This document shows, in pieces, positions 8,758-17,207 of a stretch of DNA of 64,000 nucleotides. The stretch covers positions 2,294,001-2,358,000 of the forward strand of contig NZ_JACHDO010000001.1 of NCBI RefSeq assembly GCF_014201115.1. Direction: 5' to 3'. The position numbers and the translations under genes are program-made. Numbering within the stretch: the stretch's first letter is position 1; the number at the start of each line of letters is the position of its first letter. The notes beneath the pieces were generated by a model. It was not told the DNA's origin, did no database searches, and was given only the letters and a program-made list of their open reading frames with translations. The stretch is from Nocardiopsis metallicus (GTDB lineage Bacteria; Actinomycetota; Actinomycetes; Streptosporangiales; Streptosporangiaceae).

Positions 8758-10158
8758 ATGAAGTTCCCCAAGGGCGGTTCGGACCCCGCTTCCGAGGGCA
8801 CCGGCCCGCAGGACCCGGGCCCCGCCGTCGGCGAGCGCCCCGAGGACGAACGACCGCCCCTGCGGCTCATGGCCACCTACGGCATCCAGCACATCCTCGC
8901 GCTGTACGCCGGGGTCATCACCCCGCCGCTGATCATGGCCGCGGCGGTGGGCCTGGATCCGGTGGAGACCGGCCTCATCATCAGCGCGGCGCTACTGGTC
9001 AGCGGCCTGATGACGCTGCTGCAGACGCTCGGCGTGTGGCGGTTCGGCATGCGCATGCCGCTGGTCATCGGCGCCTCGTTCATCCCGATCACCGCGATGA
9101 CCTCCATCAGCGAGTCCAGCGGCCTGCCCGCCGTCTTCGGCGCCTCCATCGTCGCCGGGCTCTTCGGCATCCTCATCGCGCCGGTGATGGCCGGCCTGAT
9201 CCGGTTCTTCCCTCCGGTCGTCACCGGCAGCGTGATCACCGTGCTCGGTCTCGTACTGATCCCGGTCGCGGTCGGCTGGATCACCGGGAACAGCGAGACC
9301 GGCGTCCCCAGCGACACCGGGCTGCTGCTCGGCGGAGCCACGCTGGTGATCATCCTGGTGCTGTCCAAGGTCCTGCGCGGGGTCTGGGGCCGCTCCGCCA
9401 TCCTCCTCGGCCTGCTGCTGGGGACCCTGCTCGCCGCCGCCCTGGGCGAGGTCGACTTCGGTGCGGTCGGCGAGGGTCCGGTCTTCTCCCTGCCCACGCC
9501 CTTCTACTTCGGTCCGCCGGAGTTCCAGATCGCCGCGATCATCACGATGTGCATCATGATGATCGTGATCCTGGCCGAGGGCATGGCCGACATCCTGGCC
9601 GTGGGCGCGGTCGTGGGCAGCAAGGTGGACGGGCGCCGTCTGGCCGACGGCCTGCGCGCCGACGCCGCCACCGCGGTCATCGGTCCGCTGCTGAACTCCT
9701 TCCCCGGGAGCACGTTCAGCCAGAACATCGGGTTGATCGCCCTGAACAAGGTGAAGAGCCGCTACGTGGTGGCGGCCGGTGCGGTCTTCCTGGTCGCCAT
9801 GGGCCTGTTCCCGATTCTGGGCCGGGTCGTGGCGATGATCCCCTCCCCCGTCCTGGGCGGTGCCGGGCTGGTGCTGTTCGGCTCGGTGGCGGCCGCCGGA
9901 ATCCAGACCCTGGGCAGGGTGGACTACGAGGGCAACCAGAACATCGTGATCGTCGCGGTCTCGCTCGGGTTCGGCGTCCTGTCGATCGCCTCCCCCGACT
10001 TCTTCGCTCCCTTCCCGGACTGGGCCGCGATGATCCTGCACTCGGGCGTGGTCACCGCGACCGCCTCGGCGCTGCTGCTCAACGTGTTCTTCAACGTCCT
10101 GGGCTTCGGTGGCGAGGGATCGGTACCCGCGCAGGACGAACCGGCCGACCGGAGGTAG
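8758..10158 (+). CDS. NCS2 family nucleobase permease (xanthine/urate/uracil type)
   Basis: A 466-residue polytopic membrane protein of the nucleobase:cation symporter-2 family, which takes up purines or pyrimidines with protons. The short charged N-terminus is followed by YGIQHILALYAGVI, the usual first helix of the family, and about a dozen hydrophobic segments. The family region EGMADILAVG (near 280) and the stretch LLNSFPGSTFSQNIGLI (near 310) match the Q-N-G signature of xanthine/urate permeases rather than uracil carriers, but the substrate is inferred. The ATG at 8758 has GGAAGG upstream. The frame is open further upstream, but that part has no coding character. It appears monocistronic, closed by the terminator at 10176-10219. 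Confidence 0.88.
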   Translation: MKFPKGGSDPASEGTGPQDPGPAVGERPEDERPPLRLMATYGIQHILALYAGVITPPLIMAAAVGLDPVETGLIISAALLVSGLMTLLQTLGVWRFGMRMPLVIGASFIPITAMTSISESSGLPAVFGASIVAGLFGILIAPVMAGLIRFFPPVVTGSVITVLGLVLIPVAVGWITGNSETGVPSDTGLLLGGATLVIILVLSKVLRGVWGRSAILLGLLLGTLLAAALGEVDFGAVGEGPVFSLPTPFYFGPPEFQIAAIITMCIMMIVILAEGMADILAVGAVVGSKVDGRRLADGLRADAATAVIGPLLNSFPGSTFSQNIGLIALNKVKSRYVVAAGAVFLVAMGLFPILGRVVAMIPSPVLGGAGLVLFGSVAAAGIQTLGRVDYEGNQNIVIVAVSLGFGVLSIASPDFFAPFPDWAAMILHSGVVTATASALLLNVFFNVLGFGGEGSVPAQDEPADRR

Positions 10159-10175
10159 GAGACCGCGGAGTCCCG

Positions 10176-10219
10176 GGGGCGCCCCTGGCCGATCACCCGG
10201 CCGGGGGCGCCCCTTTTTT
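10176..10219 (+). terminator. Rho-independent terminator with T-run after the NCS2 permease
   Basis: A 15-bp stem (10176-10190 with 10199-10213, one G-T wobble) with an 8-nt loop is followed at once by six T residues. It is the most canonical intrinsic terminator in the window. Confidence 0.92.
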
Positions 10220-10234
10220 GTCTGCCCAAACCGT

Positions 10235-10259
10235 TGAACCGCTCGGCCCCCTGTCCCGT
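10235..10259 (+). promoter_or_regulatory. SigL-like ECF promoter (TGAACC-N16-CGT)
   Basis: TGAACC at 10235-10240 is followed after exactly 16 nt by CGTT at 10257-10260, about 60 nt before the YceI start. This matches the mycobacterial SigL promoter pattern. The operon itself encodes a SigL-like ECF factor and its anti-sigma, so autoregulation is the natural reading. This is inferred from motif and context. Confidence 0.55.
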
Positions 10260-10322
10260 TCCCTGGGGTGAAGAGGCCGCCCGGTTCCGCGGCGGCCGGT
10301 GGACGACCGAGGTGAGGGACAC

Positions 10323-11003
10323 ATGCGAACAGGAGCGAAGATCGCGCTGGGATCGGGCGCGGCGGTGGTGGTTCTGGCGGGGGCCGCCTTCGCCCTGGGC
10401 CCGCGCCTGTACGCGGAGCGCGCCGAACAACGGGTTCAGGACGCGCCCGTCATCGAGGGTTCGGGGGACACCGCAGACCTCGACGCGGCGGACTTCGAGG
10501 GCACGTGGACGGTGGCGGAAGGCGCCTCCTACGCCGGGTACCGCGTGGACGAGATCCTGAACGGCCAGGAGGTGACCGTGACCGGACGCACCCCCGAGGT
10601 CCAGGGCACAGTGACCGTGGCCGAAGGCTCGATCACCGCGGCCACGGTCACCGTGGACATGGCGAGTGTCACCACGGACGAGTCGGCCAGGGACGGGTAC
10701 TTCCGCGACAGCGCGTTGGACGTCGGGACGTACCCGACCTCGGAGTTCGCTCTGACCGATCCGGTGGAGCTCACGCCCGGGGACGACAGTGTGGCGCTGT
10801 CCGGGGACCTCACGATCCGTGGCGTCGCCCAGCCGGTGACGCTCGAAGCGCGGGTAGGCGTCACCGACACCGGGGCCCAGGTCGCCGGAAGCATCCCCAT
10901 CGCCTTCGCGGACTTCGGTGTCGATGCCCCCGACCTCGGTTTCGTGACCGTCGAGGACGAGGGCGCGGTCGAGTTCCTCCTCGACCTCGTCCGAGAACAA
11001 TGA
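10323..11003 (+). CDS. YceI family lipid-binding-like protein
   Basis: A 226-residue protein with an N-terminal hydrophobic segment (residues 6-25) and a lipocalin-like YceI beta-barrel. Family members bind polyisoprenoid lipids in a periplasmic or extracellular setting. The recognisable stretches are YAGYRVDEIL, DMASVTTDESARDGYFRDSALDV and LTIRGVAQPVTLE, the last typical of the family C-terminal half. The ATG at 10323 has GAGGTGAGGG upstream. Its stop overlaps the sigma factor start (ATGA), making it the first gene of a three-gene operon. YceI next to a SigL-like factor fits a membrane or envelope stress role, but this is inference. Confidence 0.85.
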   Translation: MRTGAKIALGSGAAVVVLAGAAFALGPRLYAERAEQRVQDAPVIEGSGDTADLDAADFEGTWTVAEGASYAGYRVDEILNGQEVTVTGRTPEVQGTVTVAEGSITAATVTVDMASVTTDESARDGYFRDSALDVGTYPTSEFALTDPVELTPGDDSVALSGDLTIRGVAQPVTLEARVGVTDTGAQVAGSIPIAFADFGVDAPDLGFVTVEDEGAVEFLLDLVREQ

Positions 11004-11536
11004 CCGACGACCACCGCCTCCGAGGTCTGGGCGCCGCCCCCTCCGACGACCTGCTGCGCGCCCTGCACGCGAGGTACGCCGACCGGCTGTACCGTTTCGT
11101 GCTGCGGCTGTCCGGCGACCTCCCCCTGGCCCAGGACGTGGTCCAGGAGACCCTGCTGCGCGCCTGGCGCCACCCTGAGGTCATGGCGCGAGGCGAGGAC
11201 CAGGTCCGCCCGTGGCTGTACACGGTCGCCCGCAACCTCGTCATCGACGAGATGCGCAGCGCCCGCCGGTCCCGTGAACTCACGACCGGGGATCCGCCCG
11301 AGGGCGCGCAGGCCGACGGCAGCCGGTCGGTACTGGACTCGTGGCTGGTCGCGGACGCGCTCACGGGTCTGTCCGACGAACACCGGGCCGTGGTGGTGGG
11401 TGCCTACTACCGCGGCCGGTCGGTGCGCGAACTCGCCGCGGAGCTGGGGGTACCCGCCGGAACGGTGAAATCCCGGCTGCACTACGCGCTGCGAGCCATG
11501 CGGCTGGCCCTACAGGAGAAGGGAGTCACGTCATGA
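11000..11536 (+). CDS. ECF RNA polymerase sigma factor, SigL-like
   Basis: A 178-residue sigma-70 family member with only regions 2 and 4. Region 2 is seen in the helix DRLYRFVLRLSGDLPLAQDVVQET (about 30-53) and in RPWLYTVARNLVIDEMR. Region 4 contains LSDEHRAVVVGAYYRGRS and the helix-turn-helix ELAAELGVPAGTVKSRLHYA. Its arrangement directly before a zinc anti-sigma gene, with 4-nt overlaps on both sides, parallels the mycobacterial sigL-rslA pair. Activity is expected to be held at the membrane by the downstream product until envelope or redox stress. Mycobacterial-type promoter at 10235 supports the assignment. Confidence 0.87.
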   Translation: MTDDHRLRGLGAAPSDDLLRALHARYADRLYRFVLRLSGDLPLAQDVVQETLLRAWRHPEVMARGEDQVRPWLYTVARNLVIDEMRSARRSRELTTGDPPEGAQADGSRSVLDSWLVADALTGLSDEHRAVVVGAYYRGRSVRELAAELGVPAGTVKSRLHYALRAMRLALQEKGVTS

Positions 11537-12306
11537 CCTCCGAGGACCGGTACCGCGAGTGGGACGCCGCCTATGTGCTGGGGGTGCTGGACCCGGAGGA
11601 GCGACGTGAGTTCGAGCGACACCTGGCGGTCTGCGCCGAGTGCCGGAGCGCGGTGACCGAGATGGCCGGAATGCCCGGCCTGCTGGGCACGGTCCCGTTC
11701 GACCAGGCCGTATCCATCACCGGGGAGAGCAGGGGCACTGGGCCCGAGGACACCGAACCGGGCGGACAGCACGGCGCTCCCGGTACATCGGCGCCACCGC
11801 TCTCGCGGGTCGCCGACGCGGCGCGGCGCCGCCGGTCCCGCGTTCGCGCCCTGTTCGCCACCGTGGCCGCCGGGGTCGTTCTCGTGGCCGGAGCGGGCGG
11901 ATGGGCGGTGGGTCGGGCCGCCTCCCCGGCCGGTCCAGGGGGTGCCGACGCCCCGCAGGCGATCAGCGCCCCGGCCTCCGTCGAACTGCTGCCGACCGGC
12001 CAGACCGAGATCCGGGCGTCGTTGGTCATCACTCCCACGGCCTGGGGCACCCGGTTCGACTGGACCTGTGACTACCCCGTGGCCGAAGAGCACGGGAACG
12101 GGCGGGGTTGGCAGGAGGAGGACGTCTACACACTCGTGCTCATCGACGATGACGGGCAGCGGTCGGTCGCCGCGACGTGGTCGTGGACCGACAGCGAGAC
12201 CTCCACCGGGTTGGGTGCCTCCTCCGCCCTGCCCTTGGAGCGGATCGACAGCGTCGAGATCGGGTTGGAGGGTGCGGACTACACGCTGGCCTCGGGTCAG
12301 GTGTGA
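11533..12306 (+). CDS. Zinc-containing anti-sigma factor (RslA-like)
   Basis: A 257-residue single-pass membrane protein. The N-terminal cytoplasmic part carries the ZAS zinc motif HLAVCAECR (near residue 33), with an Asp/Glu-rich helix DAAYVLGVLDPEERREFE before it. This is the classic anti-sigma fold that holds an ECF factor and releases it upon oxidation or proteolysis. A membrane helix (about 112-135, VRALFATVAAGVVLVAGAGG) leads to an extracytoplasmic domain, in line with RslA-type regulators. The start overlaps the sigma stop by 4 nt. A strong hairpin follows at 12315. Confidence 0.87.
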   Translation: MTSEDRYREWDAAYVLGVLDPEERREFERHLAVCAECRSAVTEMAGMPGLLGTVPFDQAVSITGESRGTGPEDTEPGGQHGAPGTSAPPLSRVADAARRRRSRVRALFATVAAGVVLVAGAGGWAVGRAASPAGPGGADAPQAISAPASVELLPTGQTEIRASLVITPTAWGTRFDWTCDYPVAEEHGNGRGWQEEDVYTLVLIDDDGQRSVAATWSWTDSETSTGLGASSALPLERIDSVEIGLEGADYTLASGQV

Positions 12307-12314
12307 ACCGCGTT

Positions 12315-12350
12315 GGAGGGGGCCGCCGACACGGGTCGGCGGCCCCCTCC
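12315..12350 (+). terminator. Hairpin terminator after the sigma/anti-sigma operon
   Basis: A perfect 16-bp stem (12315-12330 with 12335-12350) with a 4-nt loop, 9 nt after the anti-sigma stop. It separates this operon from the copper-protein operon. Confidence 0.85.
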
Positions 12351-12450
12351 TCAGTAGGGAGAAAATCCAGAACCCGTGGGAACCCCCAGGGCCCGGCGAA
12401 CGACTTCTCGTGGTGACCACCGTTGCGTCACCACAGCAAGGAGGGGGTTC

Positions 12451-13074
12451 ATGGGTGTGTTCGCCCGCGCCCTGTCAGCCACCGCCGCGATCCTGGTTCC
12501 GGCGCTGGCAGCGGCCCTGGTCCCGGCACCGGCCCGGGCCCACGACGCCCTGGTCGCCTCGGCCCCCGAGGACGGCCAGAGCCTGCGGTCCGCGCCCGAG
12601 GAGGTCGTGCTCACCTTCAGCGGCGAGGTGATGGACATGTCCACGGCCGTGCTGGTCCTGGACTCCCGGGCCGAGTCCGTGCACACCACCGAACCGCTGG
12701 TGCGGGGCCATGACGTCAGCGTCGGGCTGCCCGGGGAGATCGCCGAGGGCGGCTACGCGGTGCGCTGGCGGGTGGTCTCCAGTGACGGCCACCCGATCAG
12801 CGGAACGTTCACGTTCGAGGTGGGCGAGGGCGGGCCGCCGCCTCCGCCCCTGGACGCGGTCCCCGAAGGGGACCCTGGAGAGAGCTCCCCCGCACCGGAA
12901 CCGGTCGCTTCCGGGCCGGTCGCGGACCTTGTTCCGCGGACCGCTGTTCTGGCCCTGGTCGGGGCCCTGGGTGGCCTCCTCCTCTACCTCGCCGCGCTGC
13001 GCCTGCGGCGTCGACAACACACGGCTGGCAGTACCCGCACAGTCTCCACCACTACCGACAAGGACTCCCACTGA
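12451..13074 (+). CDS. CopC domain copper-binding protein with C-terminal membrane anchor
   Basis: A 207-residue exported protein. The signal peptide ends at PARAHDALVASAP, so the mature N-terminus begins with the His that commonly ligates Cu(II) in CopC proteins. The beta-barrel CopC domain spans about residues 29-130, with RWRVVSSDGHPISGTF (containing the second ligand His) conserved. A proline-rich linker leads to a membrane helix (about 160-182) and a basic tail. AAGGAGGGGG lies just before the ATG. Role: extracytoplasmic copper binding or handover. It is the first gene of an operon with PCuAC and DyP, with TGATG overlaps. Confidence 0.88.
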   Translation: MGVFARALSATAAILVPALAAALVPAPARAHDALVASAPEDGQSLRSAPEEVVLTFSGEVMDMSTAVLVLDSRAESVHTTEPLVRGHDVSVGLPGEIAEGGYAVRWRVVSSDGHPISGTFTFEVGEGGPPPPPLDAVPEGDPGESSPAPEPVASGPVADLVPRTAVLALVGALGGLLLYLAALRLRRRQHTAGSTRTVSTTTDKDSH

Positions 13075-13625
13075 TGACCACCTCCGCGCGTTCGTACCTT
13101 CTTCCGCTGCGCCTTCTTCCTCTGGCCACTGCTGCCGCCCTGGCCCTCAGCGGCTGTGCTTCGACCGGGCCCGCGGCGGACGGCGACGACACCGGGATCG
13201 AACAGGCCGCGCTCCAGGCCGACCTGGTCACCGTCACCGACCCCTGGGTCAAGGCCGCCGACGCCGACGACGGGATGACCGCCGCATTCGGCGTCCTCGG
13301 CAACGAGGGCGACCAGGACGCCGTCCTGGTCGCTGCCCGGGCCGACGGGGTCTGCGAACTGATCGAACTCCACGAGGTGGTCAGCGGCGACGACGGCAAC
13401 ATGCTCATGCGGGAGAAGGACGGCGGGTTCACCGTGCCCGCGGGAAGCGAGCACGAACTCTCCCCGGGTGCCGACCACATCATGTTCATGGGGCTCGACC
13501 AGGACCTGGAACCCGGCGCGGAGGTGACCGTGACCCTGGAGTTCGACGACGGCTCCACGCACGAGTTCACCGCCCCGGTGAAGGACTTCGAGGGGGCCAA
13601 CGAGAGCTACCACGGGGACCACTGA
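13074..13625 (+). CDS. PCuAC-type copper chaperone lipoprotein (DUF461)
   Basis: A 183-residue lipoprotein, with lipobox ALSGC near residue 27. The PCuAC copper site is visible: IELHEVV (His), then methionines in NMLMREK, and then ADHIMFMGL (His-x-Met) about 40 residues further on, the H-M-x(n)-H-x-M arrangement that binds Cu(I). In Streptomyces lividans a protein of this kind (ECuC) works with Sco and the DyP peroxidase DtpA in extracellular copper trafficking; no Sco gene is in this window. Start and stop codons overlap with both neighbours. Confidence 0.87.
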   Translation: MTTSARSYLLPLRLLPLATAAALALSGCASTGPAADGDDTGIEQAALQADLVTVTDPWVKAADADDGMTAAFGVLGNEGDQDAVLVAARADGVCELIELHEVVSGDDGNMLMREKDGGFTVPAGSEHELSPGADHIMFMGLDQDLEPGAEVTVTLEFDDGSTHEFTAPVKDFEGANESYHGDH

Positions 13626-14863
13626 TGAGCACCGACGAACAGGGCCCCGGGCCCTCCCGTAGGCGCGTGCTCCTGGGCGGGGCGGCCGCCGCCGGGGCCG
13701 GTGCGGTGGCCCTGACCGGTACCGACGCCCTGGTCCGGTCGCTGCGTTCCGCATCCGGGGAAGCAGCGGAGGCGGACCCGGTGCACGGCGGACGCACCCA
13801 CCCCTTCCACGGTGCGCACCAGGCGGGGATCGCGACCCCGCCCCAGGCCAACGCCCGGTTCATCGGCGTCGACCTGCGCGAGGAGGTCGACGCCGACGGG
13901 GTGCGGCGGCTGCTGTCCCTGCTCTCCGACGACGCCGCCCGGCTGACCCAGGGCAGGGCGGCGCTGGCCGACACCGAACCCGAGCTCGCCCTCGCCCCCG
14001 CCGGGCTGACCGTCACCCTGGGGTTCGGCCCCGGCCTGGTCGAACGGGTGGACCCGGACGCGGTGCCCGCGTGGCTGGGTCCACTGCCCGCCTTCGACAC
14101 CGACCGGTTGGAGGACCGCTGGTCCCACGGCGACCTCCTGCTCCAGGTGTGCTGCGACGACACGCTGACGCTCTCGCACGCGGCGCGCATGCTGCTCAAG
14201 GACGTGCGGGCCTTCGGTTCCGTGCGCTGGTCCCAGGAGGGCTTCCGGCGCTCCCACGGCACGGAGCCGGCGGGGACCACCATGCGCAACCTCATGGGCC
14301 AGGTCGACGGCACCGTCAACCCGGAGGCGAACGATCCGGACTTCGATCCGCTGGTGTGGTGTGGCGCTGAAGGCCCCGGCTGGCTCCGGGGCGGCACCGC
14401 CGTGGTGCTGCGCCGGATCTCCATGGACCTGGACGGGTGGGACCGGCTGGACCGGCCGGGCCGGGAGGACTCGGTGGGGCGCCGCCTGGACAACGGCGCC
14501 CCGCTCACCGGTGCGGAGGAGCACGACGAACCTGATCTGGACGCGGTGACCCCGCTCGGCTTCCCGGTGATCGCCGAGTACGCCCACATCCGCCGCGCGC
14601 GTTCGGAGGACCCCGACGAACGGATCTTCCGCCGCGCCTACAACTACGAGTCGGTGGGCGGGGGCGCGCACGGAGATGACGCGGGGCTGCTGTTCGTCTG
14701 CTACCAGCGAGACCCGGACCGCCAGTTCGTGCCGATCCAGCGCCGCCTGGACCAGCTCGACCTGCTCAACGAGTGGATCACCCACATCGGCTCGGCGGTC
14801 TTCGCCGTTCCGCCGGGGTGCGCCGAGGGGGGGTTCGTGGGCGAGACGTTGTTCGACCGCTGA
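13625..14863 (+). CDS. Tat-exported DyP-type heme peroxidase
   Basis: A 412-residue dye-decolorizing peroxidase. The twin-arginine signal is SRRRVLLGGAAAAGAGA. The GxxDG motif appears as GQVDGTVNP near residue 225, with the catalytic Asp. The proximal heme ligand is the His of EYAHIRRAR near 318. The C-terminal RDPDRQFVPIQRRL is typical of the family. These enzymes oxidise varied substrates with peroxide. The Streptomyces homologue DtpA is a Tat substrate linked to copper-oxidase maturation, so clustering with CopC and PCuAC points to the same type of module. The start overlaps the PCuAC stop. Confidence 0.9.
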   Translation: MSTDEQGPGPSRRRVLLGGAAAAGAGAVALTGTDALVRSLRSASGEAAEADPVHGGRTHPFHGAHQAGIATPPQANARFIGVDLREEVDADGVRRLLSLLSDDAARLTQGRAALADTEPELALAPAGLTVTLGFGPGLVERVDPDAVPAWLGPLPAFDTDRLEDRWSHGDLLLQVCCDDTLTLSHAARMLLKDVRAFGSVRWSQEGFRRSHGTEPAGTTMRNLMGQVDGTVNPEANDPDFDPLVWCGAEGPGWLRGGTAVVLRRISMDLDGWDRLDRPGREDSVGRRLDNGAPLTGAEEHDEPDLDAVTPLGFPVIAEYAHIRRARSEDPDERIFRRAYNYESVGGGAHGDDAGLLFVCYQRDPDRQFVPIQRRLDQLDLLNEWITHIGSAVFAVPPGCAEGGFVGETLFDR

Positions 14864-14891
14864 GGCCCTGGGCCCCTGACGGGAGCACGCA

Positions 14892-14905
14892 ACCGTCGCG
14901 ACGGT
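14892..14905. promoter_or_regulatory. 14-bp palindrome, possible LacI-type operator
   Basis: ACCGTCGCGACGGT is a perfect palindrome with a central CG, the symmetry favoured by LacI-family sugar repressors. It lies about 115 nt upstream of the GH13 start. No regulator gene is adjacent, so the assignment is tentative. Confidence 0.3.
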
Positions 14906-15017
14906 CCTCTCGCCTCCCTGATCGACCAACGGGTTCAGGTGTTCGGCGGCGCGCCGGATGGAACAACTCCGGCAGGGACCATCAGGTCTTCCGAACACCG
15001 ACCCGAAGGGGACCCCG

Positions 15018-16691
15018 TTGACCTTCCGTACCGCCCCCGGTGAGAGCGGTCTGCCAGCGGAGCTCGCCGTCGACCCCGACTGGTGGCGCCAGGCCGCCGT
15101 CTACCAGATCTACCCGCGCTCGTTCGCCGACGCCGACGGCAACGGGATCGGGGACCTGCGGGGGATCACCTCGCGGGGGCCCTATCTGCGGGACCTGGGT
15201 GTGGACGCCGTCTGGCTGAGCCCGTTCTACCCCTCGGCGCTGGCCGACGGGGGCTATGACGTGGACGACTACCGTGACGTGGACCCCAGGATCGGCAGCC
15301 TGGACGACTTCGACGCCATGGCGGCGGCGCTCTCCGCCGCCGGGATCAAGCTCGTCGTGGACATCGTGCCCAACCACTCCTCGGACCGGCACGCGTGGTT
15401 CCGGGAGGCGTTGGCCGCGCCACCGGGCTCCCCCGCGCGGGACCGCTACATCTTCCGGGAGGGCGACGGGCCCGACGGTTCCCTGCCTCCGGCGGACTGG
15501 ACGTCGGCCTTCGGGGGGCCTGCCTGGACGCGGGTCCCCGACGGTCAGTGGTACCTGCACACCTTCGCCAGGGAGCAACCTGATCTGAACTGGGACCATC
15601 CGCAGGTGCGCGAGGACTTCCTGCGGACGCTGCGGTTCTGGTCCGACCGCGGGGTGCACGGTTTCCGGGTCGACGTCGCCAACGGGCTCGTCAAGAATCT
15701 GCCGGAGAAGCTGCCCAGCCAGGCCGAACTGGACGCGACACCCCAGGACGGACACCATCCCCTCCTGGACCGGGACGAGGTGCACGAGGTCTACGAGGCC
15801 TGGCGCGGGGTCTTCGACGAGTACGACCCGCCGCGTTTCGGTGTCGCCGAGGCGTGGATGGCACCGGAGCGGCGGGCGCGCTACGCCAGCCCGCGTGGTC
15901 TGGGGCAGGCGTTCAACTTCGACCTGCTGGAGGCGAACTTCGACGCCGGGGAGTTCAGGGAGATCGTCACCTTCAACCTCGAGTCGGCTCGAAAGGCCGG
16001 GTCCTCCTGCACCTGGGTGCTGTCCAACCACGACGTCGTGCGCCACGCCACGCGCTACGGGCTTCCGCACTCGGTGAGGGGCGAGGGCCGGATCGGGGTC
16101 CGGTGGCTGCTGAACGGCGGGCGTGAGCCGGTACTGGACGCCGCGGCGGGGCTGCGGCGGGCACGCGCGGCCACGCTGTTCAAGCTCGCCCTGCCCGGCA
16201 GCGCCTATCTGTACCAGGGTGAGGAGCTGGGCCTGCACGAGGTGGCCGAGATCCCGGACGGGGCCCGGCAGGATCCCGCCTTCTTCCGCGGCCGCGAGGT
16301 CTCGGTGGGCCGGGACGGCTGCCGGGTGCCGATTCCGTGGACCGCGCAGGGACCGTCCTTGGGGTTCGGGCCGGGGCAGGCGCACCTGCCCCAGCCCTCG
16401 TGGTTCGCCCACTACGCGGTTTCGGTGCAGGAGGAGGACCAGGGGTCCACGCTGAACCTGTACCGAAGGGCGCTGGAGCTGCGGCGCGGTCTTCGGAGCG
16501 AGGGTTCCCTGGAGTGGGTGGAGACCGGGGCCGGGCGGGTGCTGGCGTTCCGCCGGCCGGGCGGGTGGCTGTGCGTGACCAACTTCGGTGACCTGCCGGT
16601 CGATCTGCCGGAGGGCGAGGTCCTGCTGTCGAGCGCGCCGCTGACGGGTGGGCGCCTACCCGGTGACACCACGGTGTGGCTGCGGCCCTAG
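15018..16691 (+). CDS. GH13 family alpha-glucosidase (oligo-1,6-glucosidase-like)
   Basis: A 557-residue cytoplasmic retaining alpha-glucosidase of family GH13, expected to hydrolyse short malto- or isomalto-oligosaccharides. It starts with the typical WWRQAAVYQIYPRSFADADG. The four conserved regions are DIVPNHSSDRH, GFRVDVANG (nucleophile Asp near residue 217), FGVAEAW (acid/base Glu near 278) and LSNHDVVRH (near 337). Its length is normal. I chose the TTG at 15018 because GAAGGGGAC precedes it; a longer frame opens at 14958 but has no ribosome site. With GH15 and GH1 enzymes elsewhere, it adds to oligosaccharide use. A hairpin follows at 16709. Confidence 0.87.
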   Translation: MTFRTAPGESGLPAELAVDPDWWRQAAVYQIYPRSFADADGNGIGDLRGITSRGPYLRDLGVDAVWLSPFYPSALADGGYDVDDYRDVDPRIGSLDDFDAMAAALSAAGIKLVVDIVPNHSSDRHAWFREALAAPPGSPARDRYIFREGDGPDGSLPPADWTSAFGGPAWTRVPDGQWYLHTFAREQPDLNWDHPQVREDFLRTLRFWSDRGVHGFRVDVANGLVKNLPEKLPSQAELDATPQDGHHPLLDRDEVHEVYEAWRGVFDEYDPPRFGVAEAWMAPERRARYASPRGLGQAFNFDLLEANFDAGEFREIVTFNLESARKAGSSCTWVLSNHDVVRHATRYGLPHSVRGEGRIGVRWLLNGGREPVLDAAAGLRRARAATLFKLALPGSAYLYQGEELGLHEVAEIPDGARQDPAFFRGREVSVGRDGCRVPIPWTAQGPSLGFGPGQAHLPQPSWFAHYAVSVQEEDQGSTLNLYRRALELRRGLRSEGSLEWVETGAGRVLAFRRPGGWLCVTNFGDLPVDLPEGEVLLSSAPLTGGRLPGDTTVWLRP

Positions 16692-16708
16692 GGACCGGGA
16701 AGACACAC

Positions 16709-16734
16709 GGAGGGGTGCCCGCAGGCGCCCCTCC
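16709..16734 (+). terminator. Hairpin terminator of the GH13 gene
   Basis: Arms GGAGGGGTGCC (16709-16719) and GGCGCCCCTCC (16724-16734) pair with one G-T wobble around a 4-nt loop, 17 nt after the stop. Confidence 0.65.
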
Positions 16735-16825
16735 CCTCTCCTGTCTGAGGCCGGTCTTGTGTCACCGCGAACGAGTCCGAAGTCACGCGGGCCATGGAGG
16801 CCGCTCATGTCTCGGTCCTCCTGGA

Positions 16826-16985
16826 AGCGATCTCGGCGAAGGGCGACGGGCAGCAGGCGCTGCACCGCCTTGACTACCCGCGGGGTCCGCACCGCCCCGC
16901 CGTCGTAGAGACGAGGCCCGCCGGGGCCGCGTTCGGGTTCGTCCAGGAGCCCCCGGCGTTCGTAGTAGCGGAGGGTCTCCTTCAG
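16826..16985 (-). pseudogene. Remnant of a MerR-family regulator
   Basis: The minus-strand translation reads LKETLRYYERRGLLDEPE, followed by PRLYDGGAVRTPRVVKAVQRL. This is the wing and second helix of a MerR DNA-binding domain (normally LRYYE..GLL...NGYR.Y....V..L..I). The first helix and start codon are missing. The frame appears to shift after VKAVQRL, so no full-length regulator can be built. The 16735-17207 interval holds nothing else that looks coding. It is probably a decayed gene. Confidence 0.45.
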
Positions 16986-17207
16986 GAACGGTGGGCGGCC
17001 TCGATCTGTTCTCGGGTCAGCGGGCCGGACGCCCCGATCCCGGCCAGGGATGGCGCAGCGGCCCTGCGCCCCAGGGCCGGGCAGCGCGTTGTGGAAACCC
17101 AGTTCGTTCACATCGCGCTGCTGGACGGGCAGGCACGTTTCCACCCACCCGGATCGCGGCACAGGGGGCTGGCCGCCGGTGAGTGGGGCGGCCCGCCGCG
17201 GCACGCG

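Noticed and set aside
12354..12450. A second SigL-like promoter before copC
   Set aside because: Several GAAC blocks occur, but none has a CGT at 16 nt spacing.
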